The notes: generated by a model not told the origin, from the sequence alone. DNA of 64,000 bases from Leeuwenhoekiella marinoflava DSM 3653 (GCF_900129005.1 NZ_FQUN01000005.1:1-64000), one strand, 5' to 3'. Counted from the stretch's first letter, positions 35,247 through 46,236 are shown. Numbers and translations are program-made.

Positions 35247-35855
35247 ATGCTAATTATAGGAATTGCTGGTGGTACTGGTAGCGGCAAAACAACCGTTGTT
35301 AATCAAATTGTGCAAGAATTACCCGAAGGTGAAGTGACTGTTATCTCGCAGGATTCTTACTACCGCGATACGTCACACCTTAGTTATGATGAGCGGGTTA
35401 AAATTAATTTTGACCATCCTAAATCTATAGATTTTGAATTGCTGTGCAAGCATCTCGAACAATTAAGAAACGGGAAAACAATAGAACAACCTGTATATTC
35501 TTTTGTAAAACACAACCGCACCAGTGATAAAGTAATTACGCATCCACGAAAGGTAGTGATCGTAGAAGGTATTTTGATTCTCACACATCCTGAAATCAGG
35601 GAGTTGTTTGACATCAAAATCTTTGTTCACGCAGATTCAGATGAGCGACTTATACGTCGTTTAAAACGTGATATAGCAGAACGCGGCCGGGATTTGGAAG
35701 AAGTTTTGACGCGATACCAGACCACGTTGAAGCCCATGCATCAACAGTTTATAGAGCCTACTAAAGAATATGCAGATATTATCATACCTTATAACCGATA
35801 CAACAACGTCGCCATAGATATCGTTCGCAGTATTATAAATCAACGTTTGGTTTAA
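35247..35855 (+). CDS. udk: uridine kinase
   Basis: The 202-residue cytosolic P-loop kinase phosphorylates uridine or cytidine with ATP/GTP for pyrimidine salvage. The Walker A stretch GGTGSGKTT is at residues 8-16. ISQDSYYRD and NFDHPKSIDFELL are the family's nucleoside-binding landmarks, and VEGILILTHPE is also conserved. The ATG at 35247 is chosen since the upstream TTG (35229) is part of the -7 box. It is first in the udk-divIC-mutA-mutB unit. Confidence 0.95.
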   Translation: MLIIGIAGGTGSGKTTVVNQIVQELPEGEVTVISQDSYYRDTSHLSYDERVKINFDHPKSIDFELLCKHLEQLRNGKTIEQPVYSFVKHNRTSDKVITHPRKVVIVEGILILTHPEIRELFDIKIFVHADSDERLIRRLKRDIAERGRDLEEVLTRYQTTLKPMHQQFIEPTKEYADIIIPYNRYNNVAIDIVRSIINQRLV

Positions 35856-35871
35856 CCTTAACACCTTTCTT

Positions 35872-36207
35872 GTGTCTGTATTAAAAAAACTCCGTCAGAA
35901 AAAGTGGTTCCGTATTTTGGGAAATAAATACGTGCTTATTTTGGTGATCTTCACGGTTTGGATGGTCTTTTTTGATACCAACTCGTGGTTTATACATAAA
36001 GAACTTAACGATGAGATTGATAAACTAGAAGGAAATCGTGCGTATTTTAAAGAAGAAATTAAATCTGATCGAAACCAGATCAATAAGCTTAAAGATTCTG
36101 AAGAACTGGAGCGTTTTGCGCGTGAAGAGTATTTGATGAAAAAAGAGAACGAAGAAATTTTTATCATAGAATTTGAAGACAGCATAAAAACAGATAAAGA
36201 TGGGTAA
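35872..36207 (+). CDS. FtsB/DivIC-like septum formation initiator
   Basis: The 111-residue protein has one membrane span (about 20-38, ILVIFTVWMVFFD), then a coiled coil (about 45-85) and an acidic tail. This is the single-pass FtsB/DivIC layout that links the divisome with FtsL and FtsQ. The frame opens at GTG 35872, 16 bases after udk. It overlaps the mutA start by 8 bases. Division genes placed between udk and methylmalonyl-CoA mutase genes are common in flavobacteria, as far as I know. Confidence 0.82.
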   Translation: MSVLKKLRQKKWFRILGNKYVLILVIFTVWMVFFDTNSWFIHKELNDEIDKLEGNRAYFKEEIKSDRNQINKLKDSEELERFAREEYLMKKENEEIFIIEFEDSIKTDKDG

Positions 36208-37561
36208 ACATTTATTTTCTGAATTTCAACCAGTTTCAGCTAAAGCTTTTAAGCAAAAGATACAATACGATCTTGAAGGCTTAGACTATAATAAAACGCT
36301 GCTCTGGAATGCTCCTGAAGGAATACATATAAAACCCTTTTACCACAGCGAAGACACTACTCCATTCTCTATCGCTGATCAACCCATAAGCTGGAATATT
36401 GTTGAAGAGATTTTTATTCTAGATTCTAAAGTTTCTGCTGATACCGCAGCAATCGCATTATCTAAAGGTGCGGAATCGCTTCTTTTTAAAGCTGATAAAA
36501 AGTTTAATGTAGACGAATTGGTTAATAATCTCCCACAGGAAGAGTTGCTAATCTATTTCAATTTTAGTTTTCTGGATGCTGATTTTTTAATCGAATTGGG
36601 CCAAAAATTAAAAACCAAAAATCATACAGCCTTTTTCAATACAGATATCGTAGAAAATCTGGCACGATCAGGAAACTGGTTTACTAACCAAAAAACTGAT
36701 TTTCAAACCTTGGAAACAGTTTTTTTAGACGCGGAAAACGATAACGTTATAGGTATTGATTTAACAGGCTACCACAATGCCGGTGCCAATACAATTCAGC
36801 AATTAGCTTACGCATTAGCACACGTCAATGAATATTTCAATTACTTTGGTGACTATTTAAAAACTCAGAAGATCAGTTTTAAAGTGGCGGTGGGTTCTAA
36901 TTTTTTCTTTGAAATTGCAAAGCTTAGAGCACTTCGGTTACTATTTGCTACGCTTGCAGAGGCCTATGACTTATCCTCAAACTGCCACATTCTTGCTGTT
37001 TCCGCTTTGCGAAATAAAACACTTTACGACTACAATACCAATCTCTTGCGCACCACTACTGAAGCAATGAGCGCCATACTGGGCGGTGCCGATAGTATTT
37101 GCAATCTGGCTTATGATGCGATTTATCACAAAACAAATGAATTTGGCCAGCGAATCGCGCGTAATCAATTACTTATTTTAAAACACGAAAGTTATTTTGA
37201 TCAGGTGGCTAATCCCGCTGATGGGACGTATTATATTGAAGAATTAACACAGCAATTTTCAGAGAAAGCACTCAGTCTTTTTAAAGAAATCGAAGCCGGT
37301 GGTGGTTTTATAACCCAACTTGTAGAAGGAAAAATTCAGAAGAAAATCAAAGAATCTGCTGCTAAAGAACAAGAAGCTTTTGATTCTGGAAAAAAGAACG
37401 TGATAGGTAGCAATATCTATCAGAATACTGAGGATAGAATGAAAAATGAACTTGAGATTTTTCCATTTCTGAAAATAAACCCACGTAAAACTTTAATAGA
37501 ACCTATTATACCAAAACGATTAACAGAAGCATTAGAACAAAAACTACTGAAGGATGAGTAG
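36200..37561 (+). CDS. mutA: methylmalonyl-CoA mutase small subunit
   Basis: The 453-residue protein is the MutA-type beta subunit: a TIM-barrel related to the large subunit but without an intact cobalamin-binding domain. [11 protein letters not shown] and the [20 protein letters not shown] segment match the family. It forms a heterodimer with the large subunit, converting succinyl-CoA and methylmalonyl-CoA into each other (propionate metabolism). It overlaps both the upstream divIC-like gene and the downstream mutB by 8 bases. Confidence 0.9.
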   Translation: MGKHLFSEFQPVSAKAFKQKIQYDLEGLDYNKTLLWNAPEGIHIKPFYHSEDTTPFSIADQPISWNIVEEIFILDSKVSADTAAIALSKGAESLLFKADKKFNVDELVNNLPQEELLIYFNFSFLDADFLIELGQKLKTKNHTAFFNTDIVENLARSGNWFTNQKTDFQTLETVFLDAENDNVIGIDLTGYHNAGANTIQQLAYALAHVNEYFNYFGDYLKTQKISFKVAVGSNFFFEIAKLRALRLLFATLAEAYDLSSNCHILAVSALRNKTLYDYNTNLLRTTTEAMSAILGGADSICNLAYDAIYHKTNEFGQRIARNQLLILKHESYFDQVANPADGTYYIEELTQQFSEKALSLFKEIEAGGGFITQLVEGKIQKKIKESAAKEQEAFDSGKKNVIGSNIYQNTEDRMKNELEIFPFLKINPRKTLIEPIIPKRLTEALEQKLLKDE

Positions 37562-39683
37562 AAAAAACCTGCAACATCTTAGCCTTAAAAAATCGATTAG
37601 CAAAGAATCGATTGATACTACTGTGACGAGTACTGCAGAAGAAATACTTATTAAAAAGAAATATTCTGAGGCTGATCTGGCTGATCTTGAACATCTAGAT
37701 TTTGCAGCCGGAATTCCTCCCTATTTACGTGGACCATATAGCACGATGTATGTGCGCAAACCCTGGACTATTAGACAGTATGCCGGTTTTTCTACCGCTG
37801 AAGAAAGCAATGCTTTTTACAGACGCAATCTAAAAGCAGGTCAAAAAGGACTTTCAGTTGCATTTGATCTGGCCACACATCGCGGGTATGACAGCGACCA
37901 CGAGCGCGTAGAAGGTGATGTAGGTAAAGCCGGTGTCGCTATAGATTCGGTTGAAGATATGAAGGTCTTGTTTGATCAGATCCCGTTAGATAAAATGAGC
38001 GTCTCAATGACAATGAATGGCGCTGTGTTGCCCATTATGGCATTTTATATTGTCGCTGCAGAAGAACAAGGCGTAAAATTAGAACACCTGCAAGGCACTA
38101 TTCAAAATGATATTTTGAAGGAATTTATGGTAAGGAATACTTACATCTATCCGCCAAGTCCTTCTATGCGTATCATTTCAGATATTTTTGAATTTACGGT
38201 TAAGCAAATGCCTAAGTTCAATTCGATTTCAATTTCGGGGTATCATATGCAAGAAGCCGGTGCTACTTGTGATATTGAGTTAGCATATACCCTCGCAGAC
38301 GGTTTAGAATATCTACGTACCGGAATCAAGGCCGGGATGGATGTAGATAAATTTGCTCCGCGTCTTTCTTTTTTCTGGGGAATCGGGATGAATCACTTTA
38401 TGGAAATTGCAAAAATGCGTGCCGCACGTATGCTTTGGGCAAAAATCGTAAAGCAATTCAATCCTAAAAATCAAAAATCGCTTTCACTTCGCACACACTG
38501 TCAAACCAGCGGCTGGTCTCTTACCGAGCAAGATCCGTTTAACAATGTTGCGCGCACTACTATTGAAGCTGCAGCAGCAGTTTTTGGCGGAACACAAAGT
38601 TTACACACCAATGCTTTAGACGAAGCAATTGCTTTGCCTACAGATTTCTCAGCACGCATTGCTCGTAACACCCAACTCTATTTACAAAAAGAAACCGAAA
38701 TCACACGAACAGTTGACCCGTGGGCTGGTAGTTTTTATGTGGAAAGCTTAACTCAGGAAATTGCTGAGAAAGCTTGGAAACATATTGAAGAGATTGAGGA
38801 GCTGGGCGGAATGACCAAAGCCATTGAAAAAGGAATTCCAAAACTTCGAATTGAAGAAGCTGCTGCTCGCAAACAAGCCCGCATTGATAGTGGTAAAGAT
38901 TTGATTATTGGCGTTAATAAGTATCAATTAGAACAAGAAGATGAACTTACTACACTTGAGGTTGATAATGATGCAGTACGCGCATCTCAACTACAGCGAC
39001 TCGAAAAACTAAAATCCTCTCGAAGTTCTGAAAAGGTTACAAATGCTTTAAATTATTTAACGCAATGTGCTAAAAGCGGAAGCAGTAATTTGCTAACTTT
39101 AGCTATAACCGCTGCCCGAGAACGAGCTACTTTAGGCGAAATATCAGACGCTTTGGAAAAAACTTTTGGTAGACATAAAGCACAAATTAAATCATTTAGT
39201 GGCGTGTACCGTAAAGAGATAAAAACAGATTCCACTTTCGCAAAAGCGCAAGAACTGGCAGACCTTTTTGCAAAGCTAGAAGGTCGCAGACCACGTATTA
39301 TGATAGCAAAAATGGGTCAGGACGGTCACGATCGCGGTGCCAGAGTTGTGGCAACGGGTTATGCAGATGTTGGTTTTGATGTAGATATTGGGCCGTTGTT
39401 TCAGACGCCTAAAGAGGTGGCTAAGCAAGCTGTGGAAAATGATGTACACATTCTGGGAATTTCTTCACTTGCCGGGGGACATAAAACACTGGTACCACAA
39501 GTTATTCAAGAATTAAAAGCACTCGACCGCGAAGATATAATGGTGATTGTAGGTGGTGTCGTGCCACGTAAGGATTATGAGTTTTTATTTGAAGCCGGAG
39601 CAGTTGCCGTTTTTGGTCCCGGGTCAAAAATCAGTGAGGCTGCGATTTCTATTTTAGAGATTTTGTTGAAGACGTTTGAATAG
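37554..39683 (+). CDS. mutB: methylmalonyl-CoA mutase large subunit
   Basis: The 709-residue protein carries the substrate barrel ([20 protein letters not shown], then [15 protein letters not shown]) and a C-terminal cobalamin domain with the DxHxxG motif at 590-595 (His592 in GQDGHDRGA). It is the adenosylcobalamin-dependent catalytic subunit and needs the small subunit from mutA. No meaB/argK-type GTPase gene is directly downstream. The unit ends here without a clear terminator. Confidence 0.95.
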   Translation: MSRKNLQHLSLKKSISKESIDTTVTSTAEEILIKKKYSEADLADLEHLDFAAGIPPYLRGPYSTMYVRKPWTIRQYAGFSTAEESNAFYRRNLKAGQKGLSVAFDLATHRGYDSDHERVEGDVGKAGVAIDSVEDMKVLFDQIPLDKMSVSMTMNGAVLPIMAFYIVAAEEQGVKLEHLQGTIQNDILKEFMVRNTYIYPPSPSMRIISDIFEFTVKQMPKFNSISISGYHMQEAGATCDIELAYTLADGLEYLRTGIKAGMDVDKFAPRLSFFWGIGMNHFMEIAKMRAARMLWAKIVKQFNPKNQKSLSLRTHCQTSGWSLTEQDPFNNVARTTIEAAAAVFGGTQSLHTNALDEAIALPTDFSARIARNTQLYLQKETEITRTVDPWAGSFYVESLTQEIAEKAWKHIEEIEELGGMTKAIEKGIPKLRIEEAAARKQARIDSGKDLIIGVNKYQLEQEDELTTLEVDNDAVRASQLQRLEKLKSSRSSEKVTNALNYLTQCAKSGSSNLLTLAITAARERATLGEISDALEKTFGRHKAQIKSFSGVYRKEIKTDSTFAKAQELADLFAKLEGRRPRIMIAKMGQDGHDRGARVVATGYADVGFDVDIGPLFQTPKEVAKQAVENDVHILGISSLAGGHKTLVPQVIQELKALDREDIMVIVGGVVPRKDYEFLFEAGAVAVFGPGSKISEAAISILEILLKTFE

Positions 39684-39783
39684 ATTTTTATTTTAAATGT
39701 TATAAATACATATATTATGCTGTGAATTAAGATTCTATAAAGCAGAAATTTTCTAATTTTCTTTTTTAACAAATTCATCAATC

Positions 39784-42015
39784 ATGAAAATTAGTATTTA
39801 CAGCTTAACCTTCTTCGTTTTTTTATTCGTTTCCAACTTTTGTAATGCTCAGGAAAATGTGAGGGTTATTGATAATCCGGATTATGAAGTAACCACCAGC
39901 GGAATTACGTACATCCAACGTATAGAAACCTCCCCTGAAGAAACCCGCGTCACCATGCATTCTAAATTTATCCCTGGTTGGTGGATTAATTTTACAAAAG
40001 ACACCTATTTACGGGATGCGGCTACAGATAAAAAATACATGATCAAAGAGGTGATAGATGCCGAATTTGATGAAAAACTCTGGACACCAGATTCCGGAGA
40101 ACAATTCACCGAGCTCATTTTTGAACCACTCCCCGCTTCTACTCAAACGATTGATTATGTAAATGCTGAAAGTACTGTATTTGGTGTTTCACTTACTCAA
40201 AGCATTTCCGAAACTAAAAAAGAAGCCCCGTTAGATGTGATGAACTGGATTGAGGAAGAGGTTTCTGAATCGGATCCTGCATTAGAAAGTTTCGATTCTG
40301 ACAATTTTTTCCATCGAAAAATGGGGCGTATTGTGGGTTATATTAAAGGCTACGACCCCAGACTGAGTTTTGATACCGGAATGATTTATATCGGAAACGA
40401 GCTCACAAGGGAAGAATATCCCACCGTTGTAGAAATTGCGCCTGATGGACGATTTGAAACCGAAATACCTTTGGTTCAACCCTTAGAAACCTATTTGGTC
40501 ATTAATGACGAAGGTTTTACCTTTTATCTGGAACCCGGTACTACTCTGGGTCTTATTTTAGACTGGAAAGAGTTTTTGCTTGCAGACCGTTATCGCGACC
40601 GCCGCTACGAATTTGAAAGTATTGAATATCATGGGCCGCTAGCTAAAATGAACCGGGAATTAAATGCATTTTCTCCCCTACGCCCTGATTACCGAGAAGA
40701 ATTTCAAAAATGGGTAGGCACCCTTGCTCCTCTAGATTTTCAATCTAAAATCCTTAATCTATATACTCAAAATGAAGCCAAACTAAACACATTCTTATCT
40801 GAAAATAGCATCTCCAAAAAAGCGGAGGATTTTCACCGAGCCCATATTAAGCTAATCGCCAGTACTGATATGTTTAATTACGTAGATCGCAGGGATTATT
40901 TGAAAAAGAAAGATACTACCCATGCAATTCTTAAACTCGAAGTGCCCGATTCCTATTATGAGAGCATGCAGACCTTATTACCAGTAAATGAACCTGCTGC
41001 TTTAGCTACAAATCAGTATAGCACCCTAATAAACAGGCTTGAATATGCTGATCCATTAATGGAAGTAGAACGCAATGTGAAAAGGCCAGAATCTCGGAAA
41101 CAGGAAATAACACTTGAAGAATATTTTGAAGAAGAAGGAATTGTTTTAGAAGATAAGTATAAAAATTTTTTAAAACCAAATGACAAAAAATCGAAGCTTG
41201 ATTCTTTGGAGCGAATAAAGTTGGCAAAAGAATTCAATGAAAAATATAAGACAGAATCACAAGCATACTTTAAAAAATATGTAGAAGCCCCGCCCAAGGA
41301 CAAAGCGCAAGTGGTATTGGATAAATGGAAGCAAAAAGACAGTTTGCTGATCCATTTCTTTGGTGTTGAAAAGGGTCTAGCCAGTGACATTATTAAAGTG
41401 CGTAGTCTTAAATTTTTCTTTGATTTTTGGGGAAAAGAAACTTCAGAGTTGGTTTGGGCCAGCCTTAAAGAAAATATGGGTAACCCATTTTTAAAAGCTG
41501 AAGGACAACGGATTTATGAACAGACGTATCCTCAAGTATCCGATAACGAAATGATTATAGATGGAGATATTCCTATAGCCGAAACTTTTAAAGAAAATAC
41601 TCTTATACTTCCTGAAGGGAAAGGCACTACGGCCTTCCGCAACATCACAGACCCATTTAAAGGTAAAATTCTCTTTATTGATTTTTGGGCAACATGGTGC
41701 GGTCCCTGCATAGGTACTATTGAAAGAATGAAGGAAACCCGTAGAAAATATAAAGACAACCCTGATTTTGAGTTTATTTTTATTACAGATGAAAGTAGTA
41801 AATCTCCTAAATATGAGGATTTTATTAAAGAACAAGAACTGGAACACGTGTATCGAGTAGATCAGAGTACCTATCAGCGCTTTAGAGATTTATTCAGTTT
41901 TAATGGAATTCCTCAATATATCGTTCTGGATAAAGCAGGCAATGTGGTAGATGCAGATTTTGCAATGCATAGCTTTGATTTTGAACTACCAAAAATCCTC
42001 AAGAAGTATAAGTAG
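39784..42015 (+). CDS. TlpA-like thioredoxin-domain protein, secreted
   Basis: The 743-residue protein has a signal peptide (cleavage near CNAQE, ~residue 22), a long non-catalytic region, and a C-terminal thioredoxin domain with the redox motif CGPC at 639-642 in FWATWCGPC. Bacteroidetes have many such large TlpA-type proteins whose N-terminal part is thought to bind a partner or ligand. The domain is in the periplasm. The substrate is unknown. It is separated by 100 bases from mutB and is probably its own transcription unit. Confidence 0.8.
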   Translation: MKISIYSLTFFVFLFVSNFCNAQENVRVIDNPDYEVTTSGITYIQRIETSPEETRVTMHSKFIPGWWINFTKDTYLRDAATDKKYMIKEVIDAEFDEKLWTPDSGEQFTELIFEPLPASTQTIDYVNAESTVFGVSLTQSISETKKEAPLDVMNWIEEEVSESDPALESFDSDNFFHRKMGRIVGYIKGYDPRLSFDTGMIYIGNELTREEYPTVVEIAPDGRFETEIPLVQPLETYLVINDEGFTFYLEPGTTLGLILDWKEFLLADRYRDRRYEFESIEYHGPLAKMNRELNAFSPLRPDYREEFQKWVGTLAPLDFQSKILNLYTQNEAKLNTFLSENSISKKAEDFHRAHIKLIASTDMFNYVDRRDYLKKKDTTHAILKLEVPDSYYESMQTLLPVNEPAALATNQYSTLINRLEYADPLMEVERNVKRPESRKQEITLEEYFEEEGIVLEDKYKNFLKPNDKKSKLDSLERIKLAKEFNEKYKTESQAYFKKYVEAPPKDKAQVVLDKWKQKDSLLIHFFGVEKGLASDIIKVRSLKFFFDFWGKETSELVWASLKENMGNPFLKAEGQRIYEQTYPQVSDNEMIIDGDIPIAETFKENTLILPEGKGTTAFRNITDPFKGKILFIDFWATWCGPCIGTIERMKETRRKYKDNPDFEFIFITDESSKSPKYEDFIKEQELEHVYRVDQSTYQRFRDLFSFNGIPQYIVLDKAGNVVDADFAMHSFDFELPKILKKYK

Positions 42016-42091
42016 TTTAGAAAATATAATTAGTAGATTCGATCATTGTGAAAACTTGTACATTTAAAAAAAGCAATTAAGTACCACTAAA

Positions 42092-42973
42092 ATGAACTAT
42101 ACCCATAAAATGCTATGCGATGATGCGCTAAAAGGAAAAACCATTGTAGTAACCGGAGGCGGAAGCGGTCTGGGAAAATCTATGACCAAATACTTTCTCG
42201 AACTGGGCGCTAACGTTGCCATAACTTCGCGCGATCTTGATAAATTAAAAAATACTGCTCAGGAACTTGAGGAAGAAACCGGAGGCAACTGTTTTGCCGT
42301 TCAATGCGATGTACGCCATTACGAGCAGGTTGAGACCATGAGAGATGCGGTTATTGAGAAATTTGGCAGTATTGATGTTCTGCTAAATAACGCCGCAGGC
42401 AACTTCATCTCTCCTACTGAGCGCCTTTCAGCAAATGCTTTTGATGTGGTTATTGATATTGTTTTGAAGGGAAGTAAAAACTGTACGCTTGCTTTTGGTA
42501 AACACTGGATAGATCAAAGCCAAAAAAATAAAACCATTCTCAATATTGTCACCACATATGCGTGGACGGGTTCTGCATATGTTGTTCCCAGTGCAACGGC
42601 AAAAGCCGGAGTATTGGCAATGACGCGTTCACTGGCAGTAGAATGGGCAAAATACGGAATACGCTCTAATGCCATTGCACCGGGTCCCTTCCCTACTAAA
42701 GGCGCTTGGGAACGATTACTTCCTGGGGATTTAGCAGAAAAATTTGATCTTTCTAAAAAAGTACCCTTGCGTCGTGTAGGTGATCATCAGGAGTTAGCAA
42801 ATCTTGCTGCATACTTGGTTTCAGACTTTTCTGCATATGTGAATGGTGAAGTAGTCACTATTGATGGTGGAGAATGGTTAGAAGGTGCTGGGCAATTCAA
42901 TTTACTTAAAGATATTCCTGAAGAATTATGGGACCAGTTGGAAGCTATGGTAAAAGCTAAACGAAATAAGTAA
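42092..42973 (+). CDS. SDR family oxidoreductase, 2,4-dienoyl-CoA reductase-like
   Basis: The 293-residue cytosolic enzyme has the Rossmann motif TGGGSGLGKS and the NNAAGN patch. In the usual YxxxK position it has SATAK (Ser in place of Tyr), with TTYAWTGSAYVVPSATAKAG spanning the active site. Such an altered catalytic motif occurs in 2,4-dienoyl-CoA reductases, so that role (unsaturated fatty acid oxidation) is the best guess. The gene stands alone. Confidence 0.8.
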   Translation: MNYTHKMLCDDALKGKTIVVTGGGSGLGKSMTKYFLELGANVAITSRDLDKLKNTAQELEEETGGNCFAVQCDVRHYEQVETMRDAVIEKFGSIDVLLNNAAGNFISPTERLSANAFDVVIDIVLKGSKNCTLAFGKHWIDQSQKNKTILNIVTTYAWTGSAYVVPSATAKAGVLAMTRSLAVEWAKYGIRSNAIAPGPFPTKGAWERLLPGDLAEKFDLSKKVPLRRVGDHQELANLAAYLVSDFSAYVNGEVVTIDGGEWLEGAGQFNLLKDIPEELWDQLEAMVKAKRNK

Positions 42974-43248
42974 GAGTGTATCTTTTCAAAACGTTATTCT
43001 AATATAGATACCTAAATTTATAAAACTGTGATTTCTTAAAATTGATGTTTTTTTCTTAGGCTTAACTACTTCAAACTTTAAGAAGTAAAAATAATTCACT
43101 GAAAAAGCGATAATTATAGTTATATAAAATATTTCGCATCAAAATATCTCTTATAACTAAGCACAAACTTTTAGAATATCACAGTAAAAGTTAATAGAAC
43201 ATTCTAAAGCTGTTAACAAAAAGCATTTTTATTGCGGGTTATATATTG
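42974..43248. other. 275-bp AT-rich intergenic region, no gene seen
   Basis: No start codon with a plausible frame is visible on either strand. It contains only short weak inverted repeats (such as ACTTC/GAAGT around 43067-43086), no consensus parS (TGTTTCACGTGAAACA) and no clear terminator. It presumably holds the parAB promoter region. Confidence 0.5.
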
Positions 43249-43256
43249 TATTTTCG
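43249..43256 (+). promoter_or_regulatory. near-consensus -7 box TATTTTCG of the parA operon
   Basis: One base short of TAnnTTTG, 23 bases before the parA ATG. It includes the in-frame TTG at 43246, which is therefore an unlikely start. Confidence 0.4.
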
Positions 43257-43278
43257 CACTTCAATTTTCACATTTCCT

Positions 43279-44046
43279 ATGGGTAAAATAATTGCAATTG
43301 CTAATCAAAAAGGAGGAGTTGGTAAAACGACAACCTCTGTAAACCTTGCTGCCTCTTTAGGCGTTTTAGAGAAAAAAGTACTTCTGATTGATGCAGACCC
43401 ACAGGCTAACGCCACATCGGGTCTGGGGATTGATGTAGAAACCATAGAGCTGGGAACTTACCAATTATTAGAACACTCCAGCAAAGCTGAAGAAACTATT
43501 ATTAAAACAGATTCTCCTAATCTGGATTTGATTCCTGCTCACATTGACTTGGTTGCTATTGAGATTGAACTCGTAGATATGGAGCAACGTGAATATATGA
43601 TGGCAAAAGCAATACGCCATCTTAAAGATTCTTACGACTATATTCTTATAGACTGTGCACCATCACTGGGCTTATTAACGCTTAACGCGCTAACAGCTTC
43701 AGATTCTGTAATCATTCCGATACAGTGTGAATATTTTGCATTAGAAGGTTTGGGAAAACTTTTGAATACTATAAAAAGTGTACAGAAGATTCACAATCAG
43801 ATTTTAGATATTGAAGGATTGTTGCTGACTATGTTTGATTCTCGTTTACGCCTTTCTAATCAGGTGGTTGATGAAGTTCAAAAGCATTTTAATGAGATGG
43901 TTTTTGAAACTATTATACAGCGTAACGTTCGCTTGAGCGAAGCCCCAAGTTATGGTGAAAGCATAATTAATTACGATGCCGGCAGTAAAGGTGCAGCAAA
44001 TTACTTAAGTTTAGCACAGGAGATAATCACAAAAAATGACGCATAA
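43279..44046 (+). CDS. parA: ParA family chromosome-partitioning ATPase
   Basis: The 255-residue protein starts MGKIIAIANQKGGVGKTTT at the ATG 43279, which carries the deviant Walker A motif KGGVGKT. An upstream TTG of the same frame sits within the -7 box and is rejected. ADPQANATSG and FALEGL(L)-type segments are typical. ParA moves or anchors ParB-bound origin regions in the cell. It heads the parA-parB-DUF5683-dapB-lepB cluster, and parB follows after two bases. Confidence 0.95.
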   Translation: MGKIIAIANQKGGVGKTTTSVNLAASLGVLEKKVLLIDADPQANATSGLGIDVETIELGTYQLLEHSSKAEETIIKTDSPNLDLIPAHIDLVAIEIELVDMEQREYMMAKAIRHLKDSYDYILIDCAPSLGLLTLNALTASDSVIIPIQCEYFALEGLGKLLNTIKSVQKIHNQILDIEGLLLTMFDSRLRLSNQVVDEVQKHFNEMVFETIIQRNVRLSEAPSYGESIINYDAGSKGAANYLSLAQEIITKNDA

Positions 44047-44048
44047 CG

Positions 44049-44954
44049 ATGGCTAAAGCAGTAAGAAAACAAGCCCTAGGACGCGGTCTTTCTGCATTAT
44101 TGAAAGACCCTGACAATGATATTAAGACTGCCGAAGATAAAGGTGCAGACAAGGTTGTAGGCAACATAGTTGAGTTAGAACTTAATAACATAGAGGTCAA
44201 TCCTTTTCAGCCAAGAAGTAGCTTTAACGAAGATGCTTTAAAAGAATTAGCCTCATCAATACGCGAATTAGGTGTTATACAACCTATTACCGTTCGTAAA
44301 GTTGATTTTGATAAATATCAGTTGGTTTCCGGGGAGCGCCGTTTTAGAGCTTCTAAACTTGTTGGTCTAGAAACCATCCCTGCATATATACGTATTGCAA
44401 ACGATCAAGAGTCATTAGAGATGGCTCTTGTTGAAAATATTCAGCGGGAAGATCTTGACCCTATTGAAATTGCACTTTCATACGAACGTTTAATTGAAGA
44501 AATAAATCTTACTCAAGAACAAATGAGTGAGCGCGTAGGTAAAAACAGATCTACCATCGCAAATTATCTGAGACTTCTAAAGCTAGATCCTATTATTCAG
44601 ACCGGCATGCGTGACGGTTTTTTATCTATGGGGCATGGTAGAGCTTTAATAAATATCGAGAGTACTTCTGATCAATTAGATATTTATGAGAAGATTTTAG
44701 AAAACTCTCTATCAGTTCGTGCTACCGAAGCATTAGTAAAAAACTATAAAGAAGGTAAAAGTGTTAGTAAATCTACACCTACAAAAAGTAAAACTCCGGA
44801 ATATATTGAAAATGCAAAAAAAGAATTTGCCTCTTATTTTGGCGCTAAAGTAGATGTGAAAATTGCTAATAAAGGCAATGGAAAACTAATTATTCCGTTT
44901 TCATCAGAAGAAGACTTTAAGCGACTTAAAAAACTAATCTCTGGTGCCAAATAA
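44049..44954 (+). CDS. parB: ParB/RepB/Spo0J family partition protein
   Basis: The 301-residue protein has the ParB CTPase domain with the SGERRFRA motif, then a helix-turn-helix (LTQEQMSERVGKNRSTIANY) and a C-terminal dimerisation domain. It binds parS sites and loads SMC near the origin. I could not see a consensus parS in the 64 kb. It is 2 bases after parA and overlaps the next gene by 11 bases. Confidence 0.95.
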   Translation: MAKAVRKQALGRGLSALLKDPDNDIKTAEDKGADKVVGNIVELELNNIEVNPFQPRSSFNEDALKELASSIRELGVIQPITVRKVDFDKYQLVSGERRFRASKLVGLETIPAYIRIANDQESLEMALVENIQREDLDPIEIALSYERLIEEINLTQEQMSERVGKNRSTIANYLRLLKLDPIIQTGMRDGFLSMGHGRALINIESTSDQLDIYEKILENSLSVRATEALVKNYKEGKSVSKSTPTKSKTPEYIENAKKEFASYFGAKVDVKIANKGNGKLIIPFSSEEDFKRLKKLISGAK

Positions 44955-45534
44955 ATTCCTGCTACTTTCATTCCTATTTCTTTATTCGTTCAGCCATGCT
45001 CAGGAAACCGAGCCAGTTGCTCCTAAAATAGAGGCCGAAGAAATAGACGAAGCTTTTCAAGAATATGAACCTTTAAGACCTGCTAAAGCAGCTTTTTACT
45101 CTGCTGTCTTCCCGGGACTGGGGCAAGCTTATAATAAAGATTACTGGAAAATGCCCATCGTATATGGTGCTATAGGTACTGGAGTAGGCATCGCTATTTA
45201 CAATCACGACCTCTTTCAAAAATACCGTACGGCTTATAAAGATCGTATTGCTGGTAGAATTGACGAGTTTACAATTATTGCTGATGATGGTACGGTAACA
45301 CAAACCTTTACAGAAGATCAATTAATTCGTGCTCAGGATTTTTATAGAAGAAATAAAGAACTTTCAATATTAATTACCGCAGGAATCTATGTTTTGCAGA
45401 TTATAGAAGCGAATGTAGACGCCCACCTTTCTCAATATGAAGTTGAAGATCGCTTGAGCTTCTCTCCTTTTATGGAGCGTAACACTTTTGATTATAATAA
45501 CACCTTTGGGATGCGGTTAACCTATACTTTTTAG
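44944..45534 (+). CDS. DUF5683 domain-containing protein
   Basis: The 196-residue protein starts with GTG 44944 and has a signal peptide (cleavage near SHAQE, ~residue 21). It then shows the DUF5683 pattern: AFYSAVFPGLGQAYNKDYW followed by a small hydrophobic hairpin and a C-terminal beta segment. It is presumed to be periplasmic or membrane-associated. Its function is not known. It is always next to parB and dapB in flavobacteria as far as I know. Its start lies inside parB. Confidence 0.85.
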   Translation: MPNKFLLLSFLFLYSFSHAQETEPVAPKIEAEEIDEAFQEYEPLRPAKAAFYSAVFPGLGQAYNKDYWKMPIVYGAIGTGVGIAIYNHDLFQKYRTAYKDRIAGRIDEFTIIADDGTVTQTFTEDQLIRAQDFYRRNKELSILITAGIYVLQIIEANVDAHLSQYEVEDRLSFSPFMERNTFDYNNTFGMRLTYTF

Positions 45535-45537
45535 ATT

Positions 45538-46236
45538 ATGAAAATTGCCCTTCTTGGTTATGGCCGTATGGGAAAAACCATAGAAAAACTAGCTACAGAG
45601 CGTGGTCATAAAATAGTTAAAACTATTGATCAAAATGATGATTATGATTTTAATGGAGCAGAAGTAGCGATAGATTTTAGTGTACCTGACGCTGCTTTAA
45701 ATAATATTTCTGCTTGTTTAAAAGCTGGTGTTCCAATAGTTTCTGGAACTACAGGTTGGTTGGGTAAGTACGACGATATGGTTTCGCTATGCGAAAAAAA
45801 TAAAGGAGCATTTATCTATGCTTCTAACTTTAGTGTAGGTGTCAATATCTTTTTTGAGCTAAATAAACAACTTGCCAAAATGATGCAACATCTCAAAGAT
45901 TACAACGTATCTATGACTGAAATACATCACATTCATAAATTAGATGCACCTAGCGGTACCGCAATAACTTTAGCTGAAGGAATCTTAGATCACTCTAACA
46001 AAACAGACTGGATTCTTGATAAAGAGGAAACTGATAAAATTACCATCAAAGCTGAGCGTGAAGGTGAAGTTCCCGGTACGCACACAATAAAATATGAAAG
46101 TCAGGTTGATGAAGTTACTATAGAGCATAAAGCGCATAATCGTAATGGTTTTGCTTTAGGCGCAATTATAGCGGCAGAATGGTTAAAAGACAAAACCGGA
46201 GTTTATAGCATGAAAGATGTTTTAAATTTATCGTAA
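45538..46236 (+). CDS. dapB: 4-hydroxy-tetrahydrodipicolinate reductase
   Basis: The 232-residue cytosolic enzyme reduces 4-hydroxy-tetrahydrodipicolinate with NAD(P)H in the lysine and diaminopimelate pathway. The N-terminal GYGRMGKTIE Rossmann motif and the substrate site EIHHIHKLDAPSGTA are visible. It is shorter than the 273 residues of E. coli DapB, as usual in Bacteroidetes. It starts 3 bases after the DUF5683 gene. Peptidoglycan in Bacteroidetes uses meso-diaminopimelate, which fits its location in a cell-cycle cluster. Confidence 0.95.
   Translation: MKIALLGYGRMGKTIEKLATERGHKIVKTIDQNDDYDFNGAEVAIDFSVPDAALNNISACLKAGVPIVSGTTGWLGKYDDMVSLCEKNKGAFIYASNFSVGVNIFFELNKQLAKMMQHLKDYNVSMTEIHHIHKLDAPSGTAITLAEGILDHSNKTDWILDKEETDKITIKAEREGEVPGTHTIKYESQVDEVTIEHKAHNRNGFALGAIIAAEWLKDKTGVYSMKDVLNLS

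Noticed and set aside
41013-41390. Open frames of 117-125 residues antisense to the TlpA-like gene and the PBP gene
   Set aside because: They are shadows of long real genes; the composition is Ser/Leu/Phe rich with no family match.
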